Shown here in pieces: positions 13,466-25,197 of a DNA stretch of 64,000 nucleotides. Numbering within the stretch: the stretch's first letter is position 1; each line of letters begins with the position of its first letter. The position numbers were made by a program, and so were the translations under genes. This stretch comes from Glandiceps talaboti (lineage: Eukaryota; Hemichordata; Enteropneusta; Spengelidae). The DNA lies in the NCBI RefSeq assembly GCF_964340395.1, contig NC_135552.1:15799694-15863693 (forward strand), in the 5' to 3' direction. The notes below the pieces were generated by a model. That model searched no databases. It was not told the origin of the DNA and saw only the letters and a list, made by a program, of their open reading frames with translations.

Positions 13466-13495
13466 TAAGAGGATATGATGGATGGAGGTGAAATG

Positions 13496-14107
13496 TTATC
13501 GGTCCGGGTGTGTGTTGCCATGGCTCGTCATGCTCCATGCCCCTTCCATTCTCCATACGGAGAAAGCATAACTGAGTCTCTCGTGAGCCACGTAACTGCA
13601 ACTTGCAGGCAAGTTTATTCTGGTGTCGACTTCATCACTTCTCAGTACTTCAAATAGGAAATCAATATATCTCGTCGCCAGCTTTAAAGTTTGGATTTTA
13701 CTGAGTTTGTCCGATGGTAACGTTGGAATGATTTTTCTGAGGGAAGCAAATGCTTCATTCAACGACTGAGTACGTTGCCGTTCTCGTACATTCGCTAAAC
13801 ATCGCTGGTTTTGAAGATCTTCGAACGATTGGGGTGGCGTATGTTTCCGACGTACTTTCCCGCCTTCGTCACCCTCTCCGCCAGATTTCCTATATCGTCT
13901 TTTCCTAGGATGCCTGGACTTCTCAGATTCCTTGTAATACTCGACGTTGTCCTCGCTGTACAGCTCGTGAGATAGAGGTGATGTATTGAGACTTCCACCA
14001 CCGTAGCTGCTGTCACTGTCATCCATCGCCTGTTGGTGGTGATGGTGGTGATGATGATGGTGGTGGTGGCCGTGGTGGTGTGGATGGTAGTTCTGCATTA
14101 CGTCCAT
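13496..14107 (-). CDS. twist: Twist family bHLH transcription factor
   Basis: A 203-residue, uninterrupted frame. Twist binds E-boxes as a homodimer or with E proteins and directs mesoderm and mesenchyme programmes in the nucleus. Visible parts: a mixed CAC/CAT-coded histidine run (residues ~9-24); a Ser/Gly stretch; basic clusters [10 protein letters not shown] (~65-74) and KVRRKH (~84-89) fitting nuclear localisation signals; the bHLH at ~98-155, with basic segment NVRERQR (Glu109 being the E-box contact of the family) and loop [11 protein letters not shown]; and the diagnostic C-terminal WR motif [16 protein letters not shown] (~178-193). Seven extra residues follow the usual SMTSH-like end. 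The start is chosen because CC-ATGG with A at -3 is a good Kozak context and no upstream in-frame methionine exists; Met4 is an alternative. Length fits the family. WR motif plus bHLH exclude the close relatives Hand, Ptf1a and Scleraxis. Confidence 0.97.
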   Translation of the reverse strand: MDVMQNYHPHHHGHHHHHHHHHHHQQAMDDSDSSYGGGSLNTSPLSHELYSEDNVEYYKESEKSRHPRKRRYRKSGGEGDEGGKVRRKHTPPQSFEDLQNQRCLANVRERQRTQSLNEAFASLRKIIPTLPSDKLSKIQTLKLATRYIDFLFEVLRSDEVDTRINLPASCSYVAHERLSYAFSVWRMEGAWSMTSHGNTHPDR

Positions 14108-15514
14108 GGTTACTCCTTTACAGTCAGTTTCCCTAAACTTCGCGCGGAGACGAATGTTTAAAGACTGATAGAACTTGTGTGCTCCCGTCGTATATCAACC
14201 GTTTGTAATAACTGTTTGAGTGTAGCCGAGGGAGTGACCATACACTGTCCGAATATCCAGTTAGCTTGACTCGACATGCCAATCACATACTTTTGGCTGT
14301 TCTAATTGAAGGACGGCACCCAACTGATAGCATCATAGCTGTACATTCTTGGTTTTCTACAGGCGGCGTGATAGTTCTTTTTCGTGGAGCGGTTCCAAAA
14401 ATATTCTATGTTTGTTCACTGACAATTGCCAGAAATACACCATGACGGACTTGGCGGACACCTTTGATTGTCTTGGTATTATGCCTAAAACACAAAATAA
14501 ATGTTTGCTTAGAGAAATTCCAGAAGTTTTAAGGTGACATTTTAAACAATGTTCACTTCAATATTAATACAAATTAAAGTACAAGATGTATTTGTAGTGA
14601 CGCACTTAAACACGGAATTTTTTTTCCTTAAAACGTTCCTTTTGTTTTAATTCTTTTCAAGTCTGCCAATAAAGTTTTTTTTAAAGCGAATGCGATTGTA
14701 CAAGCGAACGACATTCACACCAAGGGGGAGGGAGTTTGATAAATCGAACGACACAAGTGGGCATGCTCTCTAGGCTTATCGCGATTACCATCTCCGTGTA
14801 AAGCAATATGATAGCAAATAGAACATCAATCAAGGCAGACGGAACGATAGACGAACTGTGATTAGACACCAAGTAAACAGTACAGGTATACATATACACC
14901 CCAAGTCAATCACATGTTTAGCGATGAAGAACAAATAGAAGAAAATATGAAATGAAAATTCTAAATGTGTTATTTGAATCTTTTAAAATTTCATCCGAGC
15001 ATTTTAGACGTGTTGGGAAGAATGATCGCAGTTAATAACAGTCAGCACGTCAAATTCTAAGGACAACAAACAATGCAAATCGAGTAAACATTGTCATTTC
15101 AGCACAAACAATGTGTAAATAACCTAATGCCTACCCTGAGATGAGAAATTCTACTATCGCATTGTCTAAGTTCTTTTCTAATGATATCCGGATATTTTCA
15201 GAGTTGGTTAATGTGAATATGAAAAAAAAACCCAGACAATACTAGTTTACTATTAGGTCAGGAACAAGTGACCGAAAAGTGGGACTACAGGTTGCGACGT
15301 CTCTGGAAATTGATAAATTATGAATGTATCACGTTGTGCGATTTGATATGAAATACCCCAAATAGAATGAATAGGACAAAATGCAGAAATGCGATATTAT
15401 GGATTGATTGATCATGAAATGTTTCGAATCAGAAATTTAAAGCTGTGGATAGGCAGGCTCATTATGCACATGGTGACATTTTGACCATATGCCTTTAATA
15501 CTTCAGTAAAGTTC
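14108..15514. other. Upstream flank of Twist, no gene
   Basis: This region should hold the Twist promoter and 5' UTR (minus strand). I see no convincing TATA box. The first 250 bases are locally richer in CG than the surrounding DNA. No other gene is supported. Confidence 0.45.
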
Positions 15515-15601
15515 GGGGGGGGGGGGTGAGAGAGACAATTTGTTGTTGTTGTTGTTGTTGTTGTTGTCGTCGTCGTCGTCGTCGTCGTCGTTGTTGTCGT
15601 A
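15515..15601. repeat. Poly-G run and (TTG)n/(TCG)n microsatellite
   Basis: A run of about 10 G near 15516-15526 is followed by TTG triplets switching to TCG triplets (15540-15601). Confidence 0.95.
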
Positions 15602-18600
15602 TCAACATACATACTGATGGCATTTTACATTTATCATTCACATACGTATACATAACTGGTTTCACATGCATACTGGTAAATCTCTGAAAATAGGTATCCA
15701 AAATGTTACACACATTTTACGACCATGTCATTGACATCTTCAGATACCATATACATCACACACACTGAAATTGAACTCTGTAGACTAGAGTTGGCTATGT
15801 ACAGACTAGTTATACCCCAATCATACATCCGATAAAATCTAGTACATGGTGCTAAGACAAAACATGGTAGTTCTAAAATAACTCCGTCTAATTCGCACAC
15901 ATATCACTACATTGATAAAAAGGACACACGTTTCCCATCCCGTATACATGTTTTTCACTATTTTTTACTAAAATTAGTGCTCTCATCACAACTTCTATAT
16001 GTAATGTGCAATTCAGACGTGTTTTCGAAGGAGTTTATTAAGAATTTGACAAACATTCGATTCCGGCGATAAAGAGCACCTCTCTATAAGGGCAGTACCT
16101 ATGAATACAGCTACCTAATAGGTGTGCATGATACAGGTATGCATACACACTCTGTACGGTATGCAACATGGCTGCCACGACAAGGGAACCTATCTTTTAG
16201 AATCGAGAAGTGGGAATGAGACGGGCGAATTCGACGTAGAATTTCAAAGTTATCCCAGTCTGTGACCAAAAGCTTTATTGATATTTAATAAATGCATGTA
16301 TCTTTGTCCATTTCAACGAACTTCACTTCCATTGTCGATTTCGTACTGCATCAGTTAGGTTTGTATGAATCACAGCAAAGTGTTTTTACCGTTTTGTATT
16401 TTGCGAATAACTCAGCTCGTCAAACAAAAACTGTAATCTTAAAAAAACAGATATCTAAGAAAAGGTCAAAAGCTTGTCTTAGAGATCCCGCCAAAATAGC
16501 TCCTATCAGAAAATGACATAGTATTTGTTCATTTCATTTAAATGTCAATTACCAGTACAATTCGATGGCGCGACGCGATAGTATTCAAACACTGGACAAT
16601 CTCCGGAACTGATCAATCAGCGGTAAATAAAAAATATGTCATTAGCACTGATAAGATCTGTCGATAGTCGTTATTTTGTAATCCAATTAAAAAAATGTGA
16701 AATTATGCCGATCGCAACGAGTAATAATACGGTCCTCGAAGTTTTTGTGAAGTTAGGAACTGTTTGGTAAAGTTTGAATGTTTGATGTGAAGCTGCAAGG
16801 GATTTCTGACAATGTGATGTGGCGATTGTGTGGATAATGTTTGTCACGGTGATGCATTAGCAAACACTCCAACAAACAAACATACATTAGGCAGTCACTT
16901 CACGCCATGCCTGTCTCATAATCCAACGGTTTTTAGCCTCTTAAGATACCCCAACGTGAACAATATGAGAATTATACGATATAAGGCAGTGTTTGTGAAT
17001 CCAACGACACGCTGTATATCTCAAGTTTTTTTTTTCTAAACACGTTTTTTGAAATCAAGTTTGAGTTTTCTCGTTAAACTTGAGAACATCATCGGTTGTT
17101 GAATTTGCTGTCACGTACTCAACTGGAATGGGTGCAAACGAGGGGTCCTATGAATACCGTTTGATGAGTTTGTACTCTTTACTTGACAAATGACATTGCT
17201 CGTTTATACATACTAACATTCCGACTCAGACTTTCCAACAACCCGGAGATATCACGATTTATTGATCATAGATTTTTTTTTACAAACCTATAACTTTGTT
17301 ATCCTTCTAGATTTTATGTGTTCCGTGTTATCATCGTCAATGTCGATTGTTAAAAAAAAGAAAAAAGAAGAGAAAATCCTTGGTAACCGAAAGATACTAT
17401 ATTTTTTGTAGTTAAAGGAAGATGACATTTAGGGCGTTTTTAAAAAAATTAACGGTCTAAAAATCTAAATGGGTGCTTTTATGGGATCCTTGATGTAAAA
17501 TCTGGAGTCCACAGTGAGGAGGAAAGTAATTGCAACATATAGAATTTTGAATTGTAAATCTTCGTCATTGTTTGTTTGTGCAGCTCAAAGTAAGAAAGAA
17601 ACAAACTGTCGTTTAGTAGAATTTTGGTTTGAAACCTTTTTATCGCTTGGTAGTCAACAAATGAAACAATCGAGCAGCTCATCAAAGTCTCAACTTATAG
17701 TACGAATGATTTGTGTTGGTTTAATGAAGTCCATGCTACTATATTCGATTGTCTTTGCGACAATTCGTTTCAATCCGTTAACAACCCCTTGTCACCTCAC
17801 AGGTAAGCAGGCAGGTGGAATGTGACAACGAATAATAAAAAAAAACAAGATGGCGGCCACTAAGTGATGACGTGGTACATTGATGACACTATCGGAATGA
17901 AAAACATGCCATGATCAGGTCATTGATTGTGTGTGTATTTTCCCACGTCAAAAATGAGAAACGAGACTTTATGAGTCGAAGCACACCGCATTGTTATCTG
18001 AAGGAATGAAGGAAACAATTTCCGTAAAATTCAGAACTATCAAAAAAAAATCTTTTGCACGTACCGTAACTCTGATGCATAAACTGTAAATTACTATTTA
18101 ATGTAAGAACAGTCTCCTATTGAGATGAATTTAGTGTGATGACTTAAATGTTTAATGAATGGGCCCCTTGTTTTATTTAAAGCCAGGATCACACAATTCA
18201 AAAAAAGATTCTTGTATTATTGGTTGTTTTAGTACAATAGATTTTGTCGTTGCCGCGTGGGAATTTCTCACGATTATCAACCTGCAAATCCAACTTTAAA
18301 GTCTAGCAAATATGATCCTTGACCCGCTGGTAAATCCACCTGCATAATAGCAAGTTCATTTTTAGGTAATGTATCCAATGGTATAGATACACCTGTGGAA
18401 CCGAGGAATGGTAGAGGTCGATCGTGAAATTAGTGACAACTCCTGGCAACGTTGGGATGGGTCATCACTGTCCAACCCTGAACTCTGTGCTGATATACAG
18501 CTATTTCCTTCTTCTTCAACTTTGTGTAAGTTTTCGTTTCGGCTAAGTCAACATATTACATGATCTTAAAAATTGTCGTCTTATCTTGTGTTGATAAATG

Positions 18601-21502
18601 TTAAAGAAATAGTCGTCTGGTCTTATGTTCATGTCGAAAACTACCTTGGCAGTTTTGAGGTTTTTTTTTTTGGAATATAAAAAATAGGTTTGGCTCATAT
18701 TCGTTGATCTGAGTTTTGGCCGACAGCATAGCATCGTGATTTTGGACACAACTTCAACTCATACAAGTATACCAATGCTATAAGAGAGCTTTACATTAGA
18801 TTAGAACAAATTGACCAGATTTCGATTCCTAAGTGATATTTTCAACTTTAGATACATATTACATACAGTGTCACCAGACTGATAATAATATACTGAATAC
18901 ATATACATACATACATCCTAGAAACTGTTTTCAGTCAACGCCGTCTAACAGCTCTTCTAAACATTATCTGACAAATGCTTTTAAAAAGGTAGACTCAAGA
19001 AGAGACATTGAATGAAAGGTTTTCTAGAGTTTGAATTAATATCATCAATTGAAAAAAAAATACATATAAAATATGTCTAAATTGACTGAAGTCATACAAG
19101 ATAATTCTTGTTGCACAAATTAGGTGGGCGCTTTGGCGATCGATCCCCACTGTTAAAAGAGTTAGCATTGATTAAATCTCGTCATCTTTATTATGAATAA
19201 AAACAACCTGGACGGGAGGGATGTTTTCAAAATGTTCTTACTACTGGTATGAAACATCTGTTAAAATGAATCCGTGAACCACCCATACCACACACTCATC
19301 ATCTATATGATATAAGGGGCTCCACCAAGGTATAGGTGGAATGATGTCAAAACACTAATGGAAACGTACTATGCACATACTATGAACAGGAAAAAAACCC
19401 ACATATTTTTTTCTATATTTGTGCGAAAATTTGAAGCTCCTTCGTAAAATGAGTCAGTTTCATAAATCCATTGTAAGTAACAATCAAACTGAATAATAAA
19501 AGAATCGCAGAATTTGATAAATATTGACCGAATTTCACAATTTTAAAAAGTCATCTACGTTATAAGTTTGAGCAGGTACAGAAACAATAACATTGATAAA
19601 ACATTGCACGTTTTAAAGGTATTAGTTACTTGTATCTCTTTGTATTGATATACCTATAAATATGCTGTCGTGAGATGAATTTATAATTTCATACCATATT
19701 CAGTAAAGTTTGTCAGAAAATCTGAAGTAGACCGGCAGTTTCCGTGACCAACCTTTCTCTTTTTATATTATTAATATTACTATGCATTGTGAAAATAATA
19801 CATCGGGGTGTATAAGAAACGTTTATGTATTTATAGAAATATGCCAGTTAATGAATCAAATAGTCAAAATTCTTTGTGAGTTATAATCTTCGTGTATGAA
19901 ACTGAGTTGGAAGTCGGACGGAAGGAAAGCCCCATTCCAGGGGAACCCTGGCTTCAATCATGCGGAAATCTACAAGGCATGTTGGCTATCATCAGCCTCA
20001 TTTGATTGGCATTTGTTTCTTTTCTTTAGCACGTCAATGAGCAGACATTCTGGCGTCGGTACGTGCCGAAGTCTCACACACCCCGCTAAGTTTTCCTCTC
20101 ACGTCCAATTTCCTATCTCGGTTGGCTGCAATCACGGTCAATTTGTAAATAAACAAATGGTGTGTGTTCCCGGCCCGGAGCACCGAACTCTGTGCTTCCT
20201 TAACCACTATAATATACTTTTATTCATCCACCGTATGAATAATGCTAATAGCTTTTCCAGGGATTTTGAACGATGTTTAGAAAAACTGTCCGTGACTTCT
20301 TTCTTGTTTAAACATAGTTAGCTTCAGGGTAGGGAATAATTAAGATACCTTTCTTTACCGGTTGGTTAATAGTCTACTTTTTTTGGCACTCAAATTTAAG
20401 ACATAGCAAAATTGGGATTTGGAATCTTACATCTGATCAACATTAAACTGGTTCGAATCTCTGGGCACGTATAATGTGTATATATCCACCGAAATGTCAC
20501 AGGTTACGTTCTTAGAAAACAAAAATGTAATACATGAAGACGGTCACCCTATCTCAGGGATTGTGACGTATAGGCTAATTTTCCTTTGTATAAGGTATAC
20601 ATTTTGGTCGTTCATTTTCCTATGCAAACTTAAGGTCATAATATACTGTCACAGCAAAAGGAGAAGGCGCTGATTCCAAGCTAAAAAATACAAAATCAAA
20701 TCGCGGGTAACTGACTATTTTTTGCTGTTGTCATAGTGTCATGGCTATATATACATTGCCGACAATGTAGTATCGAGGAATTGTTTGCCGTCTGCGCCTA
20801 TCACGCCTTTCCTTAGTGCTAGGCAGTAACTATAGTCGTAGACGGCAGTCGGTTTATAGTGCAGAGACGACGTGGCGTAGGCACAGTATACAATCGTCGT
20901 CTACGTTTCCTCATGGTGACATGTTCTACAGCTCGCACCACTATTACAATTCATGCGTCTGTTTACGAAGTTTAATAATGCCGCAGTGAACATTTTGCCC
21001 CCTCCCTAACAAAATACAACGGTGTTACAGTTTCGTGGTGTATCGACGGTTGTGTACATCCCTGAGTTATGAAATATATGTCGCATTGGACAACAAACAA
21101 ATAGATAAAAACAGCCTAAATTTAGTACATCTCCTGTGGCAATATCAAATATACTATTCAATGATGTAAGGATTTCTGGAATATAGCCTCAAACTTGTTG
21201 AAGTGCTAACATATCGAATTGATCACGTGTCTGTGAGTTGAGACGACGGTGTCGTGATAAAAACTGATTAAAACACAGTCATTCTCAGTTACTAAAATCG
21301 ACTTTCAAGTTATCCCTTTTCAAAATTTCTCTTCACTCAATGACTTTTCAAGTGGTCATAGTGGCACTGAGGGTACTTCTAAACCAAAACACTCGTGGTT
21401 TATGGGTTTCCAAGGCAATCAGAGTTTCAGAACAGCGCTTTTTTACCAGGACACTTGTGTCAGCGTGTATGTATCGACAAAACTGTCTTAAAACAATATT
21501 AG
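15602..21502. other. Long gene-free stretch
   Basis: About 5.9 kb of AT-rich unique sequence. The longest frame (19896-20321, plus, 141 codons) has no recognisable domain, signal peptide or splice context, and I treat it as unsupported. A GC-richer patch at 20770-20930 contains imperfectly inverted words (gccgtctgcg / cgtagacggc) and repeated cgtcg motifs of unknown meaning. Confidence 0.45.
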
Positions 21503-21535
21503 AAACAACAACAACAACAACAACAACAACAATAA
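21503..21535. repeat. (AAC)n microsatellite
   Basis: About 10 consecutive AAC triplets ending in aataat. Confidence 0.93.
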
Positions 21536-21603
21536 TAGCACAAGGCAGGCAACAAACGAACGGATACACCATAAATGACTAAACGTCATATAATGTATAG
21601 TTT

Positions 21604-22929
21604 ATCAATGTGTATTTATGTTGTGATATGGTGGGATATAATGACTTGGTGGGCTATGTTGTGTGGTAGGGTATGTTGTGATATGGTGGGATATTATGAC
21701 TTGGTGGGCTATGTTGTGTGGTAGGGTATGTTGTGATATGGTGGGATATATTATGACTTGGTGGGCTATATTGTGTAGTAGGGTATGTTGTAATATTGTG
21801 GGATATATTATGACTAGGTGGGCTATGTTGTGTGGCAGGGTATGTTGTGATGTGGTGAGATATATTATGACTTGGTGGGCTATGTTGTGTGGTAGGGTAT
21901 GTTGTGATATTGTGGGATATATTATGACTTGGTGGGGTATGTTGTGTGGTAGGGTATGTTGTGATATTGTGGGATATATTATGACTTGGTGGGGTATGTT
22001 GTGTGGTGGGGTATGTTGTGATGTGGTGGGATATATTATGACTTGGTGGGCTATGTTGTGTGGTAGGGTATGTTGTGATATTGTGGGATATATTATGACT
22101 TGGTGGGGTATGTTGTGTGGTGGGGTATGTTGTGATGTGGTGGGATATATTATGACTTGGTGGGCTATGTTGTGTGGTAGGGTATGTTGTGATATGGTGG
22201 GATATATTATGACTTGGTGGGGTATGTTGTGTGGTGGGGTATGTTGTGATGTGGTGGGATATATTATGACTTGGTGGGCTATGTTGTGTGGTAGGGTATG
22301 TTGTGATATGGTGGGATATATTGTGTGGTAGGGTATGTTGCGATATGGTGGGGTATATTATGACTTGGTGGGGTATGTTGTGATATGGTGGGATATATTA
22401 TGACTTGGTGGGCTATGTTGTGTGGTAGCGTAGGGTATGTTGTGATATGGTGGGATATATTATGACTTGGTGGGGTATGTTGTGTGGTGGGGTATGTTGT
22501 GATGTGGTGGGATATATTATGACTTGGTGGGCTATGTTGTGTGGTAGGGTATGTTGTGATGTGATGGGATATATTATGACTTGGTGGGCTATGTTGTGTG
22601 GTAGGGTAGGGTATGTTGTGATGTGGTGAGATATATTATGACTTGGTGGGCTATGTTGTGTGGTGGGGTATGTTGTGATGTGGTGGGATATATTATGACT
22701 TGGTGGGCTATGTTGTGTGGTAGGGTATGTTGTGATATGGTGGGATATATTATGACTTGGTGGGCTATGTTGTGTGGTAGGGTATGTTGTGATATGGTGG
22801 GATATTTGGTGTGGAAGGATATTTTGTGATGATGTGGGCTGTGTTGTTATGGGTTGGGATATTTTTGCGATGCTGTGGGGTCTGTTGTGCCATGGTGGGC
22901 TATGAAATATTGTGGGGTATGTTGTGATG
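21604..22929. repeat. 57-bp minisatellite array
   Basis: The unit is gtatgttgtgatatggtggg followed by atatattatgacttggtggg and ctatgttgtgtggtagg. Early spacings are 55, then 57, 57, 57. About 20-23 copies. Because 57 is 19 codons, it creates a 222-codon plus frame with a 19-residue repeat (WWAMLCGRVCCD core) that has no gene signals. From about 21.9 kb, units ending gtggtaggg (A-R type) alternate with units ending gtggtgggg (G-G type), giving a 114-bp higher-order repeat. The last ~130 bp decay. Confidence 0.95.
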
Positions 22930-22930
22930 T

Positions 22931-23405
22931 TATTTGACTTGACGTGACGTGACGTGACGTGACGTGGCGTGACGTGACGTGGTGTGGTATGCTATGACAT
23001 TATGTTTTTTTTGGGGGGGGGAGGAGGAGGTATGTTTTGATGTGATGGGGTATGTTGTGATGTGGTGGGGTATGTAGTGATGTATGTTGTGATGTGGTGG
23101 GTATGTAGTGATGTGATGTGATATGTTGTGTTGTGATGTGATGTGATGTGGTGTGGTGTGGTATGTTGTGTTGTGTTGTGTTGTGTTGTGTTGTGTTGTG
23201 TTGTGTTGTGTTGTGTTGTGATGTGATGTGATGTGATGTGATGTGATGTGATGTGATGTTGTGCGGTGTGGTGTGGTGTGTTGTGATATGGTAGGTATGT
23301 AGCGATGTGGTGTGGTATGTTGTGAAGTGATGGGGTAAGTTGTGATGTGGTGTGGTGTGGTGTGGTGTGATGTGGTATGGTATGATGTGATGGGTATGTT
23401 TTGAT
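22931..23405. repeat. GACGT, TTGTG and ATGTG tracts
   Basis: (TGACG)n at about 22937-22980 contains many tandem TGACGT half-site-like words. It is followed by a G-run (23010-23030), pure TTGTG (about 23165-23220), pure ATGTG/TGATG (23221-23258) and degenerate versions. The plus strand is almost only G and T. Minus-strand frames rich in H, T, I and S are artefacts. Confidence 0.93.
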
Positions 23406-23410
23406 GTGGT

Positions 23411-23484
23411 CCATCCATCCATCCATCCATCCATCCATCCATCCATCCATCCATCCATCCATCCACCCATCCATCCATCCATAC
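23411..23484. repeat. (CCAT)n microsatellite
   Basis: About 18 CCAT tetramers with two substitutions near the 3' end. The poly(MDGW) minus-strand frames come from this run. Confidence 0.96.
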
Positions 23485-24393
23485 ATCCATCAAGCTGGAA
23501 ATTGAAGTATCTAGAAATTTATCTACAAACGATATATATCTAGAAACCATTTTAGTCATAATAGTTTGCCTATGAACTTGAATCGAGTCTTGCATATGTC
23601 CACGTCAACCAATGAAAATCTTGAACATAGCATTCCGTGTACTATTTTCCCAGTAATAAACACACTTAATGATGTAGTTGAAACAAATTCGCTTAATTAA
23701 AAAAAGTGGATGACAGAAGAGATTGTAGGGTACTAGATAGAGAAACTATGCCAAATCATAGTCTTAAATACTCGTTAATTGAGTTATCTAAATACTTCTG
23801 CGTTTTAAACCCGAGGGCATGATGACGTCACCGTATTCGGAATGTGATGTGTTATTCAATTAAAAGTACTTTGTCACGTAATGCTGTATGACATTGCAAA
23901 ATAACACACTTCAAAATTAGATGCTGCTCGACCCTAGGTAAACTTTCAAACAAAATATCTCAGGTAACCATGACAATTTATAATTTATTAGGTCAAAACT
24001 AATATATATATATACAATGTTACAATGTGACATAAAATGGTCACATTGTAACAGAGCACTGGCACCAAACTTCAAGACTCATTTTAGGAATTACGAAATT
24101 GTCAATTTTCAAGATTCTTATTGTTCCATAAAACACTTGGCAGAGGCTTTCATGGCATTATGTCTCGGAGCTATTGAAAGCAGTTTAACGGGTACTCGGT
24201 TTGACAGAAGTGCACTTTCACTGAGCGTGTTTGTTAAAACGTCGTGTTATTTCAATGTTCCGTTGTGTGACAGTCACCGTTTTGTTGAAATGGTTCCATC
24301 TATCCATGGATAACACACGAATCGTCTAGGGTCATCAATAGAGTCTTAAGTTTATCGTACTTTTCGTCCTTAAAGATATCGTACTTTTGGTCC
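23485..24393. other. Gene-free stretch
   Basis: AT-rich and unique apart from the hairpin at 24018-24053. No gene is supported. Confidence 0.5.
24018..24053. repeat. Perfect 14-bp-arm hairpin
   Basis: TGTTACAATGTGAC, loop ATAAAATG, then GTCACATTGTAACA, preceded by a (TA)n run. The arms match at all 14 positions. Confidence 0.85.
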
Positions 24394-25197
24394 TAAGGGA
24401 GCCTTCAGTGATTACAAAGGGGAGGAAACCGGGGGGGGGGGGATCAAGTCGGGCCTGTTTCTGAAAATCGGATACCGTTTTCTGAAAAGTGACCCTCCGT
24501 CAATTTCATATCTCTAGAACTTGACTTTCAGCTGTATAAATATTTTTTTTTTTAAACGACATTGATTAAAATGTTGTCAGACGTAAAAAATTATGATGGA
24601 CACACAAGTCCAAGATTCGATGGCAAAGGACTCGATACCATCGCTGCCATTACATTCATAATTTTAAAGGAAATGGCATTTTCCCACTAACTACCACCAC
24701 AGTGAATTTGCATTTAGTTAATTCATATGTTTTGATCTAATTGGTAGAGCTGAATGCCAGACTTCCAAACACACACAGCCGACATTGTCAGGGTTTAGAT
24801 CAACATCACCACTCCATCACATCATCACCAATACCTTACCACCTGTTTCCCCTTCACTCCCGTGAGCTTGGACTCGCCCCTCTCCTCAAACCACAGCTAC
24901 TAAAAATTCACTACATGGTTATCAGCAGCGAATTGACTAATATGCTTTGATATTACTGTGCAATGGTGGCAGTGGTGGGCTGTTGCAACAGTGGAATGTG
25001 GAACCGGTGGCAGCAGTGGGATCATACCAAAAATCACAAAATAATGCAAAAAAACCAAATAATTCAATGAGTAAAATGTCACCCTCTCCAATTCCTTTTT
25101 TTTTCTTAAAATATGGTCTTCCCCCGAGAACCTATTTGTAAAATATGACCCTCAATTCCCCGGGCCCTACCTCTTGTGATTACTGAAGGCTCCCTTA
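24394..25197. mobile_element. Non-autonomous DNA element with TIRs
   Basis: The left end TAAGGGAGCCTTCAGTGATT (24394 on, 24 bp) and right end (25174-25197, reading TAAGGGAGCCTTCAGTAATC in reverse complement) match at 22 of 24 positions. The flanking TA on both sides suits a TA target-site duplication. The 804-bp interior has no transposase-like frame. Its right third is similar to 50184-50468, which shows this is a dispersed family. Confidence 0.75.

Noticed and set aside
19896-20321. 141-codon plus frame
   Set aside because: Longest non-repeat frame after the real genes, but no motif, no homology I recognise and no splice or promoter context.
20397-20470. tRNA-like boxes (tagcaaaattgg and ggttcgaatct)
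   Set aside because: Spacing fits, but the T-stem and acceptor stem do not pair.
21663-22829. 222-codon plus frame with a perfect 19-residue repeat
   Set aside because: The period of the minisatellite (57) is a multiple of three. There is no start context, signal peptide or codon bias, and substitutions do not respect codon positions.
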